64,000 nt of DNA from a virus: the IMG/VR virus record IMGVR_UViG_3300046706_000011, positions 26,507 to 90,506 of that record, one strand, 5' to 3'. A program made the position numbers and the translations under genes. The first letter of the stretch is position 1. Each line of letters begins with the position of its first letter. Below, piece by piece: positions 1-8,240 of the stretch. The notes under the pieces were generated by a model. That model was not told where the DNA came from, searched no databases, and worked only from the letters and a program-made list of their open reading frames with translations.

Positions 1-168
1 CTGCCGGTCCGGGCGGACGGGGCCTACCTGGACCTTCCGAAGCGGACGCTGGGGGCCAACCCGTGGCACGGGGTCCGGCATCCGGTCGAGGGGGAGCCGG
101 TGACCGTGGACGTGGGCCTGGACGGCGGGGCCGAGACGGGCAGATCGCCCGAGCTTATTTCACTTTGA
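1..168 (+). CDS. 3' end of an unidentified gene upstream of the trb operon
   Basis: Reading frame 1 is open from the left edge to a TGA at 166-168 and gives 55 residues, ending in ELISL. The tail is Pro/Gly/Asp rich and has no recognisable domain. In many alphaproteobacterial conjugative elements the coupling protein gene (traG/virD4) lies directly upstream of a small CopG-like gene and trbB, as this gene does, so a coupling-protein C-terminus is a reasonable guess from position alone. The next gene starts 11 bases downstream, which suggests co-transcription. Confidence 0.5.
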   Translation: MPVRADGAYLDLPKRTLGANPWHGVRHPVEGEPVTVDVGLDGGAETGRSPELISL

Positions 169-179
169 CGAGGTACGCG

Positions 180-554
180 ATGAGGAAGGAACGGAAAGAG
201 GAGCGCACGGTGTCGTTCTTCGCGGGCGACCTGGAGTGGCTTGACCGGCAGGCGGCTCGGCGGAAGGCCGGGCGGAGCGCCCTGCTCGCCGAGATGATCG
301 CGGCGGCGCGGGGCGAGGCGGTCGAGGACGACGCGCTGAAGATGGTGGTGGAGCGCCTTGGCCGGGTGGAGGCGATGGTGAAGTCCCTGGCCGGGATCGC
401 GGTCGGGCTCGACCGCCACGCCCGGCGCACGCGGGCGATGGTGTCGCTGGACCAGCAGGTGGCGATCCTGGGCGAGGCGGCGCGGCCCAGGACGCTGGAA
501 CAATTGAAGCTGAGAACCGAGCAACTTGAGGAGGGATACATCCGTGAGATTTAG
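180..554 (+). CDS. small ribbon-helix-helix-like protein upstream of trbB
   Basis: The protein has 124 residues from the ATG at 180; an upstream in-frame GTG at 63 is ignored because it overlaps the preceding gene. The N-terminus is basic (MRKERKEER), followed by a short strand (TVSFF) and two helices around LEWLDRQAARRKAGRSALLAEMI. This strand-helix-helix pattern resembles CopG/MobC-type DNA-binding proteins. The remainder (about residues 45-115) looks like an amphipathic helix or coiled coil. A CopG-like gene just ahead of trbB is common in Trb conjugation loci. It could be an autoregulator of the operon or a relaxosome accessory protein. It overlaps the start of trbB by 11 bases. Confidence 0.75.
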   Translation: MRKERKEERTVSFFAGDLEWLDRQAARRKAGRSALLAEMIAAARGEAVEDDALKMVVERLGRVEAMVKSLAGIAVGLDRHARRTRAMVSLDQQVAILGEAARPRTLEQLKLRTEQLEEGYIREI

Positions 555-1521
555 CCAAACAGCCCGTGCGACGACGTTCAACCTGCTCCTCAAGCTTCTG
601 GGGAGCGAGATCGTCGGCCACATGACGGACCCGCTGGTCGAGGACATCTTCCTGAACTCCAACGGGGCCGGGTTCGTCCGGTACGCCGGCAAGAAAACCA
701 AGCTGGGAGTGAGCGTCGATGGCGAGGCGATGAGCCTGATCATCGGCTATGCCGGGACCCTGGTCGGGATGACGGCGGACGGGGTCGCCCGGTTCGCGGT
801 GGACGGCAAGCTGCCGAGCGGGCAGCGGTTCCACGGGGTCGTCCCGCCCCGCGCGGCCCAGGGTCCGTACATCGTCATGCGAAACCCGCCGCGCACGATC
901 CACACGCTGGGCAGCTATGTCGATCAGGGGGTCATGACGGCGGCGGTGGCGGACCAGCTCCGGAGTGACGTGGACGATGCGAAGACCATCGTGATCGGGG
1001 GCGTCACGGGGGCGGGCAAGACCTCCCTGATGACCTGCCTCGTCAACACGGGCGCGGCGCGGGAAGCGCGCATCGTGCTGCTGGAGGACGCCGAGGAAGT
1101 CAACGTGGACGCCGTCGAGGATCGCATCGTCAAGTCCACGCTGGGCGGGACCATGGACGAGCTGGCCTACGACGCGCTCCGGGAACGGCCCGAGCGTATC
1201 TACATCGGCGAGGTTCGCGACCGGGCCATGAAGACGTGGCTTGAGGTCGTCGGCACGGGGCATCCGGGCTCGATGGTCACGCTCCACGCGGGCAGCCCGA
1301 GGGGTGTGATGGCCAGGGCCGAGCAGCTCGTCTCCGAGGCCGTGGTGGACGTCGCGGGCCAGCGCCCGGTGCTGTGCGACACCATCGACCGGGTCGTGGT
1401 CGTGGCGCTGGGCCGGGACGGGAAGCGCCGCGTGCCGGGCGTCTACGCGCCGGCCGGGCATAAGGACGGCCGCTATGAAATTCGCACTGTCGCGGGGGAC
1501 GAAGGTTGTGCTACAACTTAG
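544..1521 (+). CDS. trbB: TrbB/VirB11 secretion ATPase
   Basis: A 325-residue hexameric AAA-type ATPase of the VirB11/TrbB family, which sits on the inner face of the inner membrane and powers pilus assembly and transfer. The P-loop GGVTGAGKTS has its lysine at about residue 159. The acidic box LLEDAEEV follows, then the Walker B region IYIGEVRD (about 219-226) and the His box VTLHAGSP (His about 248). I chose GTG at 544, since GAGGAGG lies about 8 bases upstream, rather than the in-frame TTG at 526. The start overlaps the preceding gene. It is the first of a canonical trbBCDE..JLFGI order. Confidence 0.95.
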   Translation: MRFSQTARATTFNLLLKLLGSEIVGHMTDPLVEDIFLNSNGAGFVRYAGKKTKLGVSVDGEAMSLIIGYAGTLVGMTADGVARFAVDGKLPSGQRFHGVVPPRAAQGPYIVMRNPPRTIHTLGSYVDQGVMTAAVADQLRSDVDDAKTIVIGGVTGAGKTSLMTCLVNTGAAREARIVLLEDAEEVNVDAVEDRIVKSTLGGTMDELAYDALRERPERIYIGEVRDRAMKTWLEVVGTGHPGSMVTLHAGSPRGVMARAEQLVSEAVVDVAGQRPVLCDTIDRVVVVALGRDGKRRVPGVYAPAGHKDGRYEIRTVAGDEGCATT

Positions 1522-1532
1522 CGGGCTACAAT
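1506..1532 (+). promoter_or_regulatory. candidate promoter ahead of trbC
   Basis: TTGTGC (1506-1511) is separated by 15 bases from TACAAT (1527-1532). The spacing is short for sigma70, but the -10 match is good and it lies just after the trbB stop, about 40 bases before the trbC start. It overlaps the perfect palindrome at 1523-1539, so it is probably regulated. Confidence 0.45.
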
Positions 1533-1539
1533 GTAGCCC
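1523..1539. promoter_or_regulatory. palindromic operator-like site 1 (trb motif)
   Basis: GGGCTACAATGTAGCCC is a perfect inverted repeat with 7-base arms and a 3-base centre, covering the putative -10 box upstream of trbC. It is one of four related 17-bp sites in the transfer region (others at 4947, 8971 and, on the other strand, 11928). This suggests binding by a dimeric regulator. Confidence 0.6.
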
Positions 1540-1573
1540 ATTCCACGCAACACCCTGGAACGAGGATTTCGAC

Positions 1574-1912
1574 ATGCGGAACCTATCCAAGCTCCGTCAC
1601 CGCGAGGCCCTGGCCTGGACCTTCGCCCTGTGCCTGTTCGCGCTGTGGAGCGACCCGGCCTGGGCGCAGGTCGGCGGCGAGATACCCGGCGGGACGTACC
1701 TGATCTCGATGATGGACACGATCGTGTCCTTCATCCGGATGAACCTGGGTCCGATCGTGGTCGTCCTCGTCGTGTTCGCGGGGGTGTTCGGGTGCGCCGC
1801 GGGCGACTGGAACCGCGGCATGGGCCGGGTCGTCATGGGCCTCGTCGCCGGGGCGTTCATCGCCGGCTCGACGCTGTGGTGGCCGTGGGTCAAGACGTGG
1901 TTCACGGCATGA
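1574..1912 (+). CDS. trbC: TrbC/VirB2 pilin precursor
   Basis: A 112-residue precursor of the conjugative pilin. The long signal peptide ends at about residue 38 (DPAWAQ, signal-peptidase-like AWA). Two hydrophobic segments follow (about 55-72 around NLGPIVVVLVVFAGVFG, and about 82-100), the usual two-helix VirB2/TrbC fold. Position directly after trbB and size support the call. ATG at 1574 has GAGG a few bases upstream and follows the palindromic promoter region. The stop overlaps the next start as ATGA. No peptidase or cyclase of the TraF kind is visible in the window, so pilin maturation cannot be deduced. Confidence 0.85.
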   Translation: MRNLSKLRHREALAWTFALCLFALWSDPAWAQVGGEIPGGTYLISMMDTIVSFIRMNLGPIVVVLVVFAGVFGCAAGDWNRGMGRVVMGLVAGAFIAGSTLWWPWVKTWFTA

Positions 1913-2202
1913 TCCGGGACGGCAGCATCCAGATCCTGGGTGCCGGCACCCTGCCCTACGTCTGGGGCGGGGTGCGGTTCTCGGTGTGGACGTTCCTGGC
2001 GCTCTGGGTCGTGGGCGCCGGGGCGGTCCAGCTCTACCTGACGCCGTTCGGGATGCTGAGGGGGCTGTCCGGGATCTTCGTGGTCGGGTCCATGGTCTGG
2101 TTCCTGGGCTGGGTCATGACCCAGAGGAACCCCTTCTTCCCGGAGGTCTTCGCGACGTGGCTCTGGCGCACGGTGCGCCGGGCGCATTCACTGAAGAGCT
2201 GA
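1909..2202 (+). CDS. trbD: TrbD/VirB3 inner-membrane protein
   Basis: A 97-residue protein with two closely spaced hydrophobic segments (about 22-42 and 48-70). The C-terminus is aromatic and basic (PFFPEVFATWLWRTVRR). This is the typical layout of VirB3/TrbD, which associates with the VirB4/TrbE ATPase in the inner membrane. The start overlaps the trbC stop as ATGA, showing translational coupling. The following trbE begins 13 bases after the stop. Confidence 0.85.
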   Translation: MIRDGSIQILGAGTLPYVWGGVRFSVWTFLALWVVGAGAVQLYLTPFGMLRGLSGIFVVGSMVWFLGWVMTQRNPFFPEVFATWLWRTVRRAHSLKS

Positions 2203-2215
2203 GAGGATCTGAGAG

Positions 2216-4735
2216 TTGGGCGTCATCGCAGCGATGAGGGACATGCTCGCCGGAGGCGACTGGTACTTCTGGGACGAGTTGCCGTGGTCGAGCGGGATCG
2301 AGACGGGGGACGGCCCGTGCCGGGTCGTCGAGTGCCGGAACCGGTCCTGGATGTCGTGCCTGAGGCTCGACCCGCCGGACCTGGAGTGCGGGACGGAGGC
2401 GGACCGCCTGCGCCACGCGCTGCTCTTCCACGGCGCCCTGCGGGCCTTGGGCGGCGGGCACGTGGTCTGGATCGACGAGCACCACGACCCGGAGCGACCC
2501 TACCCGGCGGCGAAGCCGGCGAACCCGGCGGCGCGGCGGTTCGAGGAAGCGCGGGACCGGACCTACGGCGAGGTCGTCGGGCACTGGCGCTCGACCCACT
2601 ACCTGACGGTCCAGTGGCGCAAGCCGCCGCAGTGGATCGAGAAGCTGTCCCGGCTGGTCCTCGTGGCGCACCCCGGGGACCGTGCCCGGGACTACGGGCC
2701 GGCCTTCCAGGCGTTCAACGACCGGGTCGCGGGACTGGAGGGGCAGCTCGCCTTCCTCGGCGCGAAGGTGCTGGAGGGGGACGGCCTCGCGGCCTACCTG
2801 CACGACACGGTCAGCCGGGTCCGGCAGCCGGTGAGGTTCGGCAACTGGCAGGACTGGATCTCGCCGCAACTGGTGGACATGCCGATCAACGCCATGGAGC
2901 GGGACGACGGCGGGGCGCTGACCATCGGCGTCGGGGACGACAAGGAATACGTCGTCCCGGTCACGGTCCACAGCTACCCGGCGGGCGTCGATGCCGGGAT
3001 ACTCGACGGGACGGAGGACTTCGCCGGGGTGGCGTCACTGCCGATCACATACCGCCGCGTCACCCGGATCGCGATCCAGGCGAAGACCGAGGCGGTCAAG
3101 GACATGGCCGCGTTGCGCCGCAAGGCGGAGATGACCCGCCAGAACCTCCTGCGGACGACCCTCCAGCAGTTCTACCCGAACGCGCCCCAACGCCTGAACT
3201 ACGAGGCCGACCACGCCGCGCAGGAGGTCGAGGAATGGCTCAAGGACCTTGCGCGGGGCAAGACGCTGCGGTGCCAGAACACGACGACCTTCCTCGTCTA
3301 CCACCGGGACGCGGGGGTCGCGATGGAACAGGCGAGGATGATCCTGATGCACCTCCGGGAGACCGCGGGGCTCGTGGCCCAGGTCGGGCGGCTCGGCGCG
3401 CTGGAGAGCTTCCTGGGGACGGTGCCGGGCAACAGCGACCACGACTTCGTCCGGCCCTACACGAACACCTTGGCGAGCGGCGGTCTGGCGCCGCTGTCGA
3501 ACACCTGGGGCGGGCGGCGGCACGACCCGGTGCTCAAGGGTCCGCCGCTCCTGGTCGGCACGACGAACGAGTCGATCCGGCACCACGTCGTCCTGTCGCC
3601 CGAGGGCGACGGCATGGCGAGCCACGCGGTCATCACCGGCCCGTCCGGGTCGGGCAAGACGGCCGCCATCAACGAAATGTGCTTCGGTTTCCTGAAGTAC
3701 CGGGGCACGCGGGTATTCCGGATCGACAAGGGGCGGTCGGCCTACGTCTCGACCCTGTGCGCCGGGGGGACGATCATCGACCCGGTGCTGTCCGGCGAGG
3801 GTTTCCAGCCCCTGCGTTTCATCGCGGACTGGAAGGAGCGGGTCTGGGCGAAGGCATGGCTGACAGCCTACGTCCGGATGCGCGACCCGGCGCTGGCCAA
3901 CGACCCGGCGGTGGACGCGGCGATCAAGGACACGCTGGAGTGCCTGGGCAAGGCGCTCGACCCGGACGACCTGGACATGTCGGCGTTCGTCAACGCGCTG
4001 TCCCATCCGGGGTTGCAGGCGGCCCTTCGTCCCCTGACCCGCGACGGTTCGCTGGGCTACGTGTTCGACGCCATCGACCGCCGGTCCTACGACGCCGACT
4101 GGACCAGCGTCGAGCTGGACGAGCTGGTCGAGGACGAGGAGGTCGCCGGGCCGCTGATGGCGTACCTGTGGCACATGATCCGGCGGCTGTGCCACCGGGA
4201 CCGCCCGATGCTGATCCCCATCGACGAGGCGTGGATGGCGATGAAGGGACCGTTCAAGGACATGCTGAACAAGGGGATGAGGACGTTCCGGCGGGAGAAC
4301 GCGCGGGTCGTGTTCGCGTCGCAGAGTGCGGTGGACATCGCGTCGAGCGAGCTGGCGGGGATCATCGTGAACTCGTGCTCGCTGAAGATGGTCTTCCCGG
4401 ACAGCGCGATCGCCTCCCCCGAGGTCGCGGCGGCGTACATGGTCCTCCAGGTCCGCCCCCAGTGGATGGATCGGCTGAACTACCGGTTCCAGGGCGGGGA
4501 GCCCCGTTTCTGCCTCGTGATGCAGGACGGGGGCGCGCGGTTCATGCACTTCGACATGGAGGAGGAGACCGACCCGGAGGCGTTCTGGATGTGCTGCGCG
4601 ACCAACAGCGGGGCGGTGGCCGACGCGCTGCGCGTCCGGGACATGGGAGGTTCGTTCCTGGACGACTGGCTCGGCGAGAAGGTGCACGGCAAACGGGCGC
4701 GGCCTCCGGTCCCGGCCCTGGCGGCAGCCGAATGA
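2216..4735 (+). CDS. trbE: TrbE/VirB4 ATPase
   Basis: An 839-residue VirB4-family ATPase, the usual length, which energises pilus biogenesis and substrate transfer at the inner membrane. The Walker A motif GPSGSGKT has its lysine at about residue 481. The Walker B motif LIPIDEAW has its Asp-Glu at about 670-671. The long N-terminal half is the VirB4 N-domain that contacts VirB3. TTG at 2216, preceded by AGAGG-like bases, is the longest plausible start; ATG at 2234 is the alternative. The stop overlaps the next ATG (ATGA). Confidence 0.95.
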   Translation: MGVIAAMRDMLAGGDWYFWDELPWSSGIETGDGPCRVVECRNRSWMSCLRLDPPDLECGTEADRLRHALLFHGALRALGGGHVVWIDEHHDPERPYPAAKPANPAARRFEEARDRTYGEVVGHWRSTHYLTVQWRKPPQWIEKLSRLVLVAHPGDRARDYGPAFQAFNDRVAGLEGQLAFLGAKVLEGDGLAAYLHDTVSRVRQPVRFGNWQDWISPQLVDMPINAMERDDGGALTIGVGDDKEYVVPVTVHSYPAGVDAGILDGTEDFAGVASLPITYRRVTRIAIQAKTEAVKDMAALRRKAEMTRQNLLRTTLQQFYPNAPQRLNYEADHAAQEVEEWLKDLARGKTLRCQNTTTFLVYHRDAGVAMEQARMILMHLRETAGLVAQVGRLGALESFLGTVPGNSDHDFVRPYTNTLASGGLAPLSNTWGGRRHDPVLKGPPLLVGTTNESIRHHVVLSPEGDGMASHAVITGPSGSGKTAAINEMCFGFLKYRGTRVFRIDKGRSAYVSTLCAGGTIIDPVLSGEGFQPLRFIADWKERVWAKAWLTAYVRMRDPALANDPAVDAAIKDTLECLGKALDPDDLDMSAFVNALSHPGLQAALRPLTRDGSLGYVFDAIDRRSYDADWTSVELDELVEDEEVAGPLMAYLWHMIRRLCHRDRPMLIPIDEAWMAMKGPFKDMLNKGMRTFRRENARVVFASQSAVDIASSELAGIIVNSCSLKMVFPDSAIASPEVAAAYMVLQVRPQWMDRLNYRFQGGEPRFCLVMQDGGARFMHFDMEEETDPEAFWMCCATNSGAVADALRVRDMGGSFLDDWLGEKVHGKRARPPVPALAAAE

Positions 4736-5022
4736 GGGGGTCGGAATACCTTGCGCTGCGCGTCGCGGCCTGCACCGCGGTGATGGCGCTGGGCGGCGGC
4801 TTCGTGTTCGCGGTGGCGCGCTGGGTCCTGCCGTGGCTGATGGGTCGGGTTTCGCAGGCGTATCCGGGACCGCTCGCGGCGTTCGCCGGGATCGTGTTCG
4901 GGATGGGGGTGATTGTCCTTGTGAGTCATGGACTTCGGGTGATAGTGGGCTATACTCTACTACGCATCGACCGGCTGGCGGACGGCGGGTCGCGGATCAC
5001 CGACGAGGATGGGGGGGATTGA
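4732..5022 (+). CDS. small two-helix membrane protein between trbE and trbJ
   Basis: A 96-residue protein starting at an ATG that overlaps the trbE stop. Two hydrophobic stretches (about 10-35 and 47-70, around FAGIVFGMGVIVLVSHG) are followed by an acidic tail (DEDGGD). I do not recognise a family. In standard Trb loci trbJ directly follows trbE, so this gene and the next are additions at the trbE/trbJ junction. Roles in entry exclusion or machine assembly are possible, but nothing in the sequence decides. The operator-like site at 4947 lies within its 3' coding part. Confidence 0.75.
   Translation: MRGSEYLALRVAACTAVMALGGGFVFAVARWVLPWLMGRVSQAYPGPLAAFAGIVFGMGVIVLVSHGLRVIVGYTLLRIDRLADGGSRITDEDGGD
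4947..4963 (+). promoter_or_regulatory. operator/promoter-like site 2 (trb motif)
   Basis: GGGCTATACTCTACTAC differs from site 3 (8971) at only two positions. It contains a TATACT -10-like box at 4951-4956. The -35 region (ATGGAC at 4928) is poor. The site lies inside the upstream gene and about 60 bases before the ATG at 5024, so it may drive the low-GC gene there and trbJ. Confidence 0.5.
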
Positions 5023-5023
5023 C

Positions 5024-5371
5024 ATGGATTGGCAGAAAATCAAGGCAACGGCTGGAGCCGTGACGGGGTCGGTTTGGCGGAATGGCCGCAATGTCCTGGC
5101 GTTTGCCGGCGCGGTATCCATCGGGGTCGATGCCTTGGTGCGTTCACAATTGGACGTGGCAACGGTCCCGTCGGTAACAATCGAACTAGGCAAATTCCTG
5201 GAGCTGAAGTACCAGATCGTGGCGATCACCTTGATTCCGTTGTTGGCGTTGATTGCGTTGTTGGCGTTCATTTCCATTACGCGCGGGTTCTGGGATGGGT
5301 TCATCGCCTTCACCGAGTCCACCGCATGGGACGCAACGAAGTGCGCGTTGGCGAAGCGGTTCCGCCGGTGA
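5024..5371 (+). CDS. small membrane protein of atypical composition
   Basis: A 115-residue protein from ATG 5024, which follows a G-rich ribosome-binding stretch; an in-frame start at 5009 is less likely. It has a weak N-terminal hydrophobic patch and one strong membrane segment at about 65-88 (YQIVAITLIPLLALIALLAF). A basic C-terminus (ALAKRFRR) follows. Its codon use is visibly less GC-rich than all neighbouring trb genes, hinting at a separate origin. The last bases overlap the GTG of trbJ. Function unknown. Confidence 0.75.
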   Translation: MDWQKIKATAGAVTGSVWRNGRNVLAFAGAVSIGVDALVRSQLDVATVPSVTIELGKFLELKYQIVAITLIPLLALIALLAFISITRGFWDGFIAFTESTAWDATKCALAKRFRR

Positions 5372-6687
5372 CGACGGTTTCGCGCCTTGCCGCGGCGCTC
5401 ATCGCGGGGACGGTCCTCGCCGGGAGCGGCCCCGCCCTGGCACAGTTCCGGGTCGGCGGGCTCGTCCCGGTCGGAGCCGAGGACGTGGCCGCCATCGACG
5501 CGGCGCTGGACGAGATGCGGAGCGCCGGATGGACGGCGGAGGAAATGGACATCCGGCTTCGTCGGGAAGGCTACGTGCTGGACCGGGCGGTCCTGGACGG
5601 CGACGTGGCCGTGGCGGACGGCCGGGTCCGGGGCATGGTCGCCGAGGTGGCCGGCGCCGGGGACCCGGCGGGCGGGGACCCGGCGGGCGGGGACGGCCGG
5701 GCGCCGAACCGGCAGCCGACCCCCTTCGAGCGCGGACTCGCGGGCGTCGCGGGCAACGTCGGGAACACCGACGAGGAAATCCTGCGGGCGATGCAGGGCG
5801 GGAACTCCCAGCTCTGGGCGCGGATGACCGGCATCCTGTCGGGACGCTCGGTCACGAACCGGGCCAACCAAGTGATCGACGGAGCGACCGGTGCCGCCAC
5901 GCGCCCGATCCGGGAAGCCGGCGACGCCGCCGTGAACACCGTCATGCAGCCGATCGAGGACACCGTTGACACCGCCGCCCAGTCGGCCATGTGTTCCCTC
6001 GGCTCCGCCGCCCTGGGGGCTGCCGCCTCGCTCGTCAGCGCCGTGTTCAGCGGGGGCAAGGCCACGTACGGCGCCCAGGTCGCGCAATGGCTGACGGGGA
6101 TCAGCAGTCAAGTCTGCCTGGGCCAGCAGCTCGCGGTGCAGAAGCGCATGGTGGCGCTCCAGCAGCGCATGGTGGCGCCAATCGGACGTAACGTGGTCGG
6201 TCAGGCGGGCGGCGTCAGCGGCGTGGTGCTGGATTCCATCGGCCTCCTCGACGCGGAAGAGGTCGCCAGGGGCTACCAGGACGGCGCCAGCGCCGACCTC
6301 GCCCCCGGCGCCTCCCTGGCGATGCAGCGCCTCCTTCGCGCCCGGACGGATCAGGCGCGGCGTGCCGCGCTGGAGACGGCGGCGCTCAACGTCGCGGCGG
6401 AGCGGGCCTATTCGGATATGGCCGACCGGGCGCTCGACCTGAGCCAGTCGGCCCGGGGACAGACCTCGGCCGTCCAGGCGCTGGCCCAGTTGCAGCGGGC
6501 CAATGAGGGGGCGGCGGCGGCGCGGCATTCTTCCCAGATGGCCTTCAGCAACGCGGCCCTGGTAGCGGAAGAGGAGGACCGCGCGAGCGAGCGCCTTGCC
6601 GCCGCCCGCCGGGCGCGGTTCTATTCGGGCCTCGGCCCGTCCGGCAGCCAGGAAGCGGCGGCGCCGGGTTTCAACCTTTTCCAGTGA
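5368..6687 (+). CDS. trbJ: TrbJ/VirB5-like exported protein
   Basis: A 439-residue protein from a GTG overlapping the preceding stop. The signal peptide is clear (VTTVSRLAAALIAGTVLAG.., cleavage after PALA at about residue 24). Proline- and glycine-rich, then alanine-rich helical regions follow, including a long charged helix at about 330-420. TrbJ/VirB5 proteins are periplasmic, alpha-helical and minor pilus components. Position between trbE and trbL fits, though the protein is longer than the usual 240-270 residues and may carry an extra N-terminal domain. Near its C-terminus it has RARFYSGLG, matched in the next gene. Confidence 0.65.
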   Translation: MTTVSRLAAALIAGTVLAGSGPALAQFRVGGLVPVGAEDVAAIDAALDEMRSAGWTAEEMDIRLRREGYVLDRAVLDGDVAVADGRVRGMVAEVAGAGDPAGGDPAGGDGRAPNRQPTPFERGLAGVAGNVGNTDEEILRAMQGGNSQLWARMTGILSGRSVTNRANQVIDGATGAATRPIREAGDAAVNTVMQPIEDTVDTAAQSAMCSLGSAALGAAASLVSAVFSGGKATYGAQVAQWLTGISSQVCLGQQLAVQKRMVALQQRMVAPIGRNVVGQAGGVSGVVLDSIGLLDAEEVARGYQDGASADLAPGASLAMQRLLRARTDQARRAALETAALNVAAERAYSDMADRALDLSQSARGQTSAVQALAQLQRANEGAAAARHSSQMAFSNAALVAEEEDRASERLAAARRARFYSGLGPSGSQEAAAPGFNLFQ

Positions 6688-6696
6688 GGAGTCGTC

Positions 6697-6963
6697 ATGC
6701 GTGTTCGAACATGGGTCTTTGCGGCCGGTCTAGCCTTCTCTGGCATCTCGCCGGCCCTGGCCGGGGACCGGGATGTCCGGGAGCCGGCGCGGGAACGCGC
6801 GGCGCAGGCGGACCGGGCGGCGGACGCGCTGCCGGACCGGGAAGCGCGGGACGACGCGGAGGACCGCCGCGTCCTGGCCAACCGGGCTCGGTTCTACCAG
6901 GGCCTCGGCCGGCTTCGGGGCGGCGGGCGGCGGATCGACCCGTTCCCCGCCCGGGGGAACTGA
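6697..6963 (+). CDS. small exported protein at the trbK position
   Basis: An 88-residue protein with a signal peptide (MRVRTWVFAAGLAFSGISPALAGD, likely cleaved after ALA). The rest is highly charged and ends with NRARFYQGLGRL. Its place between trbJ and trbL is that of trbK, the entry-exclusion gene of RP4, but it has no lipobox cysteine, so the equivalence is only positional. The RARFYxGLG tail is nearly identical to one at the end of the preceding TrbJ-like protein. This suggests a duplicated C-terminal element or a shared interaction motif. Confidence 0.7.
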   Translation: MRVRTWVFAAGLAFSGISPALAGDRDVREPARERAAQADRAADALPDREARDDAEDRRVLANRARFYQGLGRLRGGGRRIDPFPARGN

Positions 6964-6966
6964 CCC

Positions 6967-8238
6967 GTGGACGAGTTGCCGGGGTTCACGCTGACCCCCG
7001 ACCTCGGGTCCGGGGTCGGGAGCGCGGCGGCGGCCAGCCTCGACGCCATCGACCACGCCTACCTCATGGTCCAGGACCTGCTCAACGCCGGGTTCCCGTA
7101 CCTGGAGGGCGTGGTCTGGGCCTTGTTCGGGATGGCGGCCGGCTGGGCGGTGCTGGTGGGCGTCATCGACGTGGCGTCGGGCGGGAGCAACCCGGTCGCC
7201 CTGGTCACCGGGGCCTTCCTGCGCCTGGGGATCTTCGTGTGGCTGGCGGGGGTGTGGAAGACCTTCATCGACGCGGTCGGCAACTTCGCGCTCGACCTGG
7301 GCGTCCGGATCAGCGGATCGACGGTGCCGCGCGACCAACTGATGGTGCCGAGCCGCCTGTTCGCGCAGGGAAACGAGCAGGCCGCGAAGGTGATGGCGGC
7401 GAAGGACGCGCTGTGCGACGCCTGGAAGAGCTGCCTCATGACGTTCGGCGACCAGCTCCTGCTGGAGATCATCGCCATCGCGATCTGGGTGATGTTCGGG
7501 GTCCTGGTCCTGGCCATGGTCATGGCCGCGCTGTGGCTGAAGAAGGCCGGGCTGTTCAGCTTCCTGTTCCTGCCGGCGAGCCAAGTGAAGGCGACGGCGT
7601 TCCTGGCCGAGGGGTCCATCGCCGGGGTGTTCCAGGCGTTCATGTGGCTGGTCTTCATAACCTTGGTCGCGGGATGGGGGACCCAGGTCCTGGGGCTCCT
7701 GGCGCTGCCGGAGCACCCGGACGCGGCGAGCCTCGTCCCGGCGGTGCTGGTGGTGTCGTTCATGGCGGTGATGGCGTGGCAGTCCCGGAGCTACGCCTCG
7801 GGGCTGGTCTCGGGGGTCCCTCGGATCGGCGGCGAGGCGGTGACGGCGGCGGCGCGCAACGCGCTGGGCTGGGCGACCGGAGGGACGGCCATCGCGTCGC
7901 GCATGGAGTCCGTCGCCCATCGCGAGCGAAACAGCGTCCTGGGCGCGGCGCGGGACGGCTTCTCGGCCGCCCGCAGCCTCCCGGGCCGGGCGATGCAGGC
8001 GACGCGGGGCCGGGCGGCGGGGGCCGCTCCGGGTGGTGCACGGGCAGGAACGGCGGCGGCGCGGACCACGTCCCCCGGCGGTGGCGGAGGCAGCGCCTGG
8101 AACAACGGGCCGACGCCGAAGCAACAGCTTGCCGCCCGGCACCGGGGCGTTGACATCTCCGGGATGTCGCGGGGACAGGCGTCGCAGGCCCTGCATCGTC
8201 AGGGGAACATGGACCAGAGCTGGTACGAGGGGAAGTAA
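6967..8238 (+). CDS. trbL: TrbL/VirB6 polytopic membrane protein
   Basis: A 423-residue protein starting at GTG 6967, three bases after the previous stop. It has about six hydrophobic segments between residues 40 and 275, including LLEIIAIAIWVMFGVLVLAM and GVFQAFMWLVFITLVAG. A hydrophilic, Ala/Gly-rich C-terminal tail of roughly 150 residues follows. This is the TrbL/VirB6 layout, which forms part of the inner-membrane translocation channel. A Cys pair (LCDAWKSCL) lies in a periplasmic loop. Position before trbF confirms the call. Confidence 0.9.
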   Translation: MDELPGFTLTPDLGSGVGSAAAASLDAIDHAYLMVQDLLNAGFPYLEGVVWALFGMAAGWAVLVGVIDVASGGSNPVALVTGAFLRLGIFVWLAGVWKTFIDAVGNFALDLGVRISGSTVPRDQLMVPSRLFAQGNEQAAKVMAAKDALCDAWKSCLMTFGDQLLLEIIAIAIWVMFGVLVLAMVMAALWLKKAGLFSFLFLPASQVKATAFLAEGSIAGVFQAFMWLVFITLVAGWGTQVLGLLALPEHPDAASLVPAVLVVSFMAVMAWQSRSYASGLVSGVPRIGGEAVTAAARNALGWATGGTAIASRMESVAHRERNSVLGAARDGFSAARSLPGRAMQATRGRAAGAAPGGARAGTAAARTTSPGGGGGSAWNNGPTPKQQLAARHRGVDISGMSRGQASQALHRQGNMDQSWYEGK

Positions 8239-8240
8239 CC

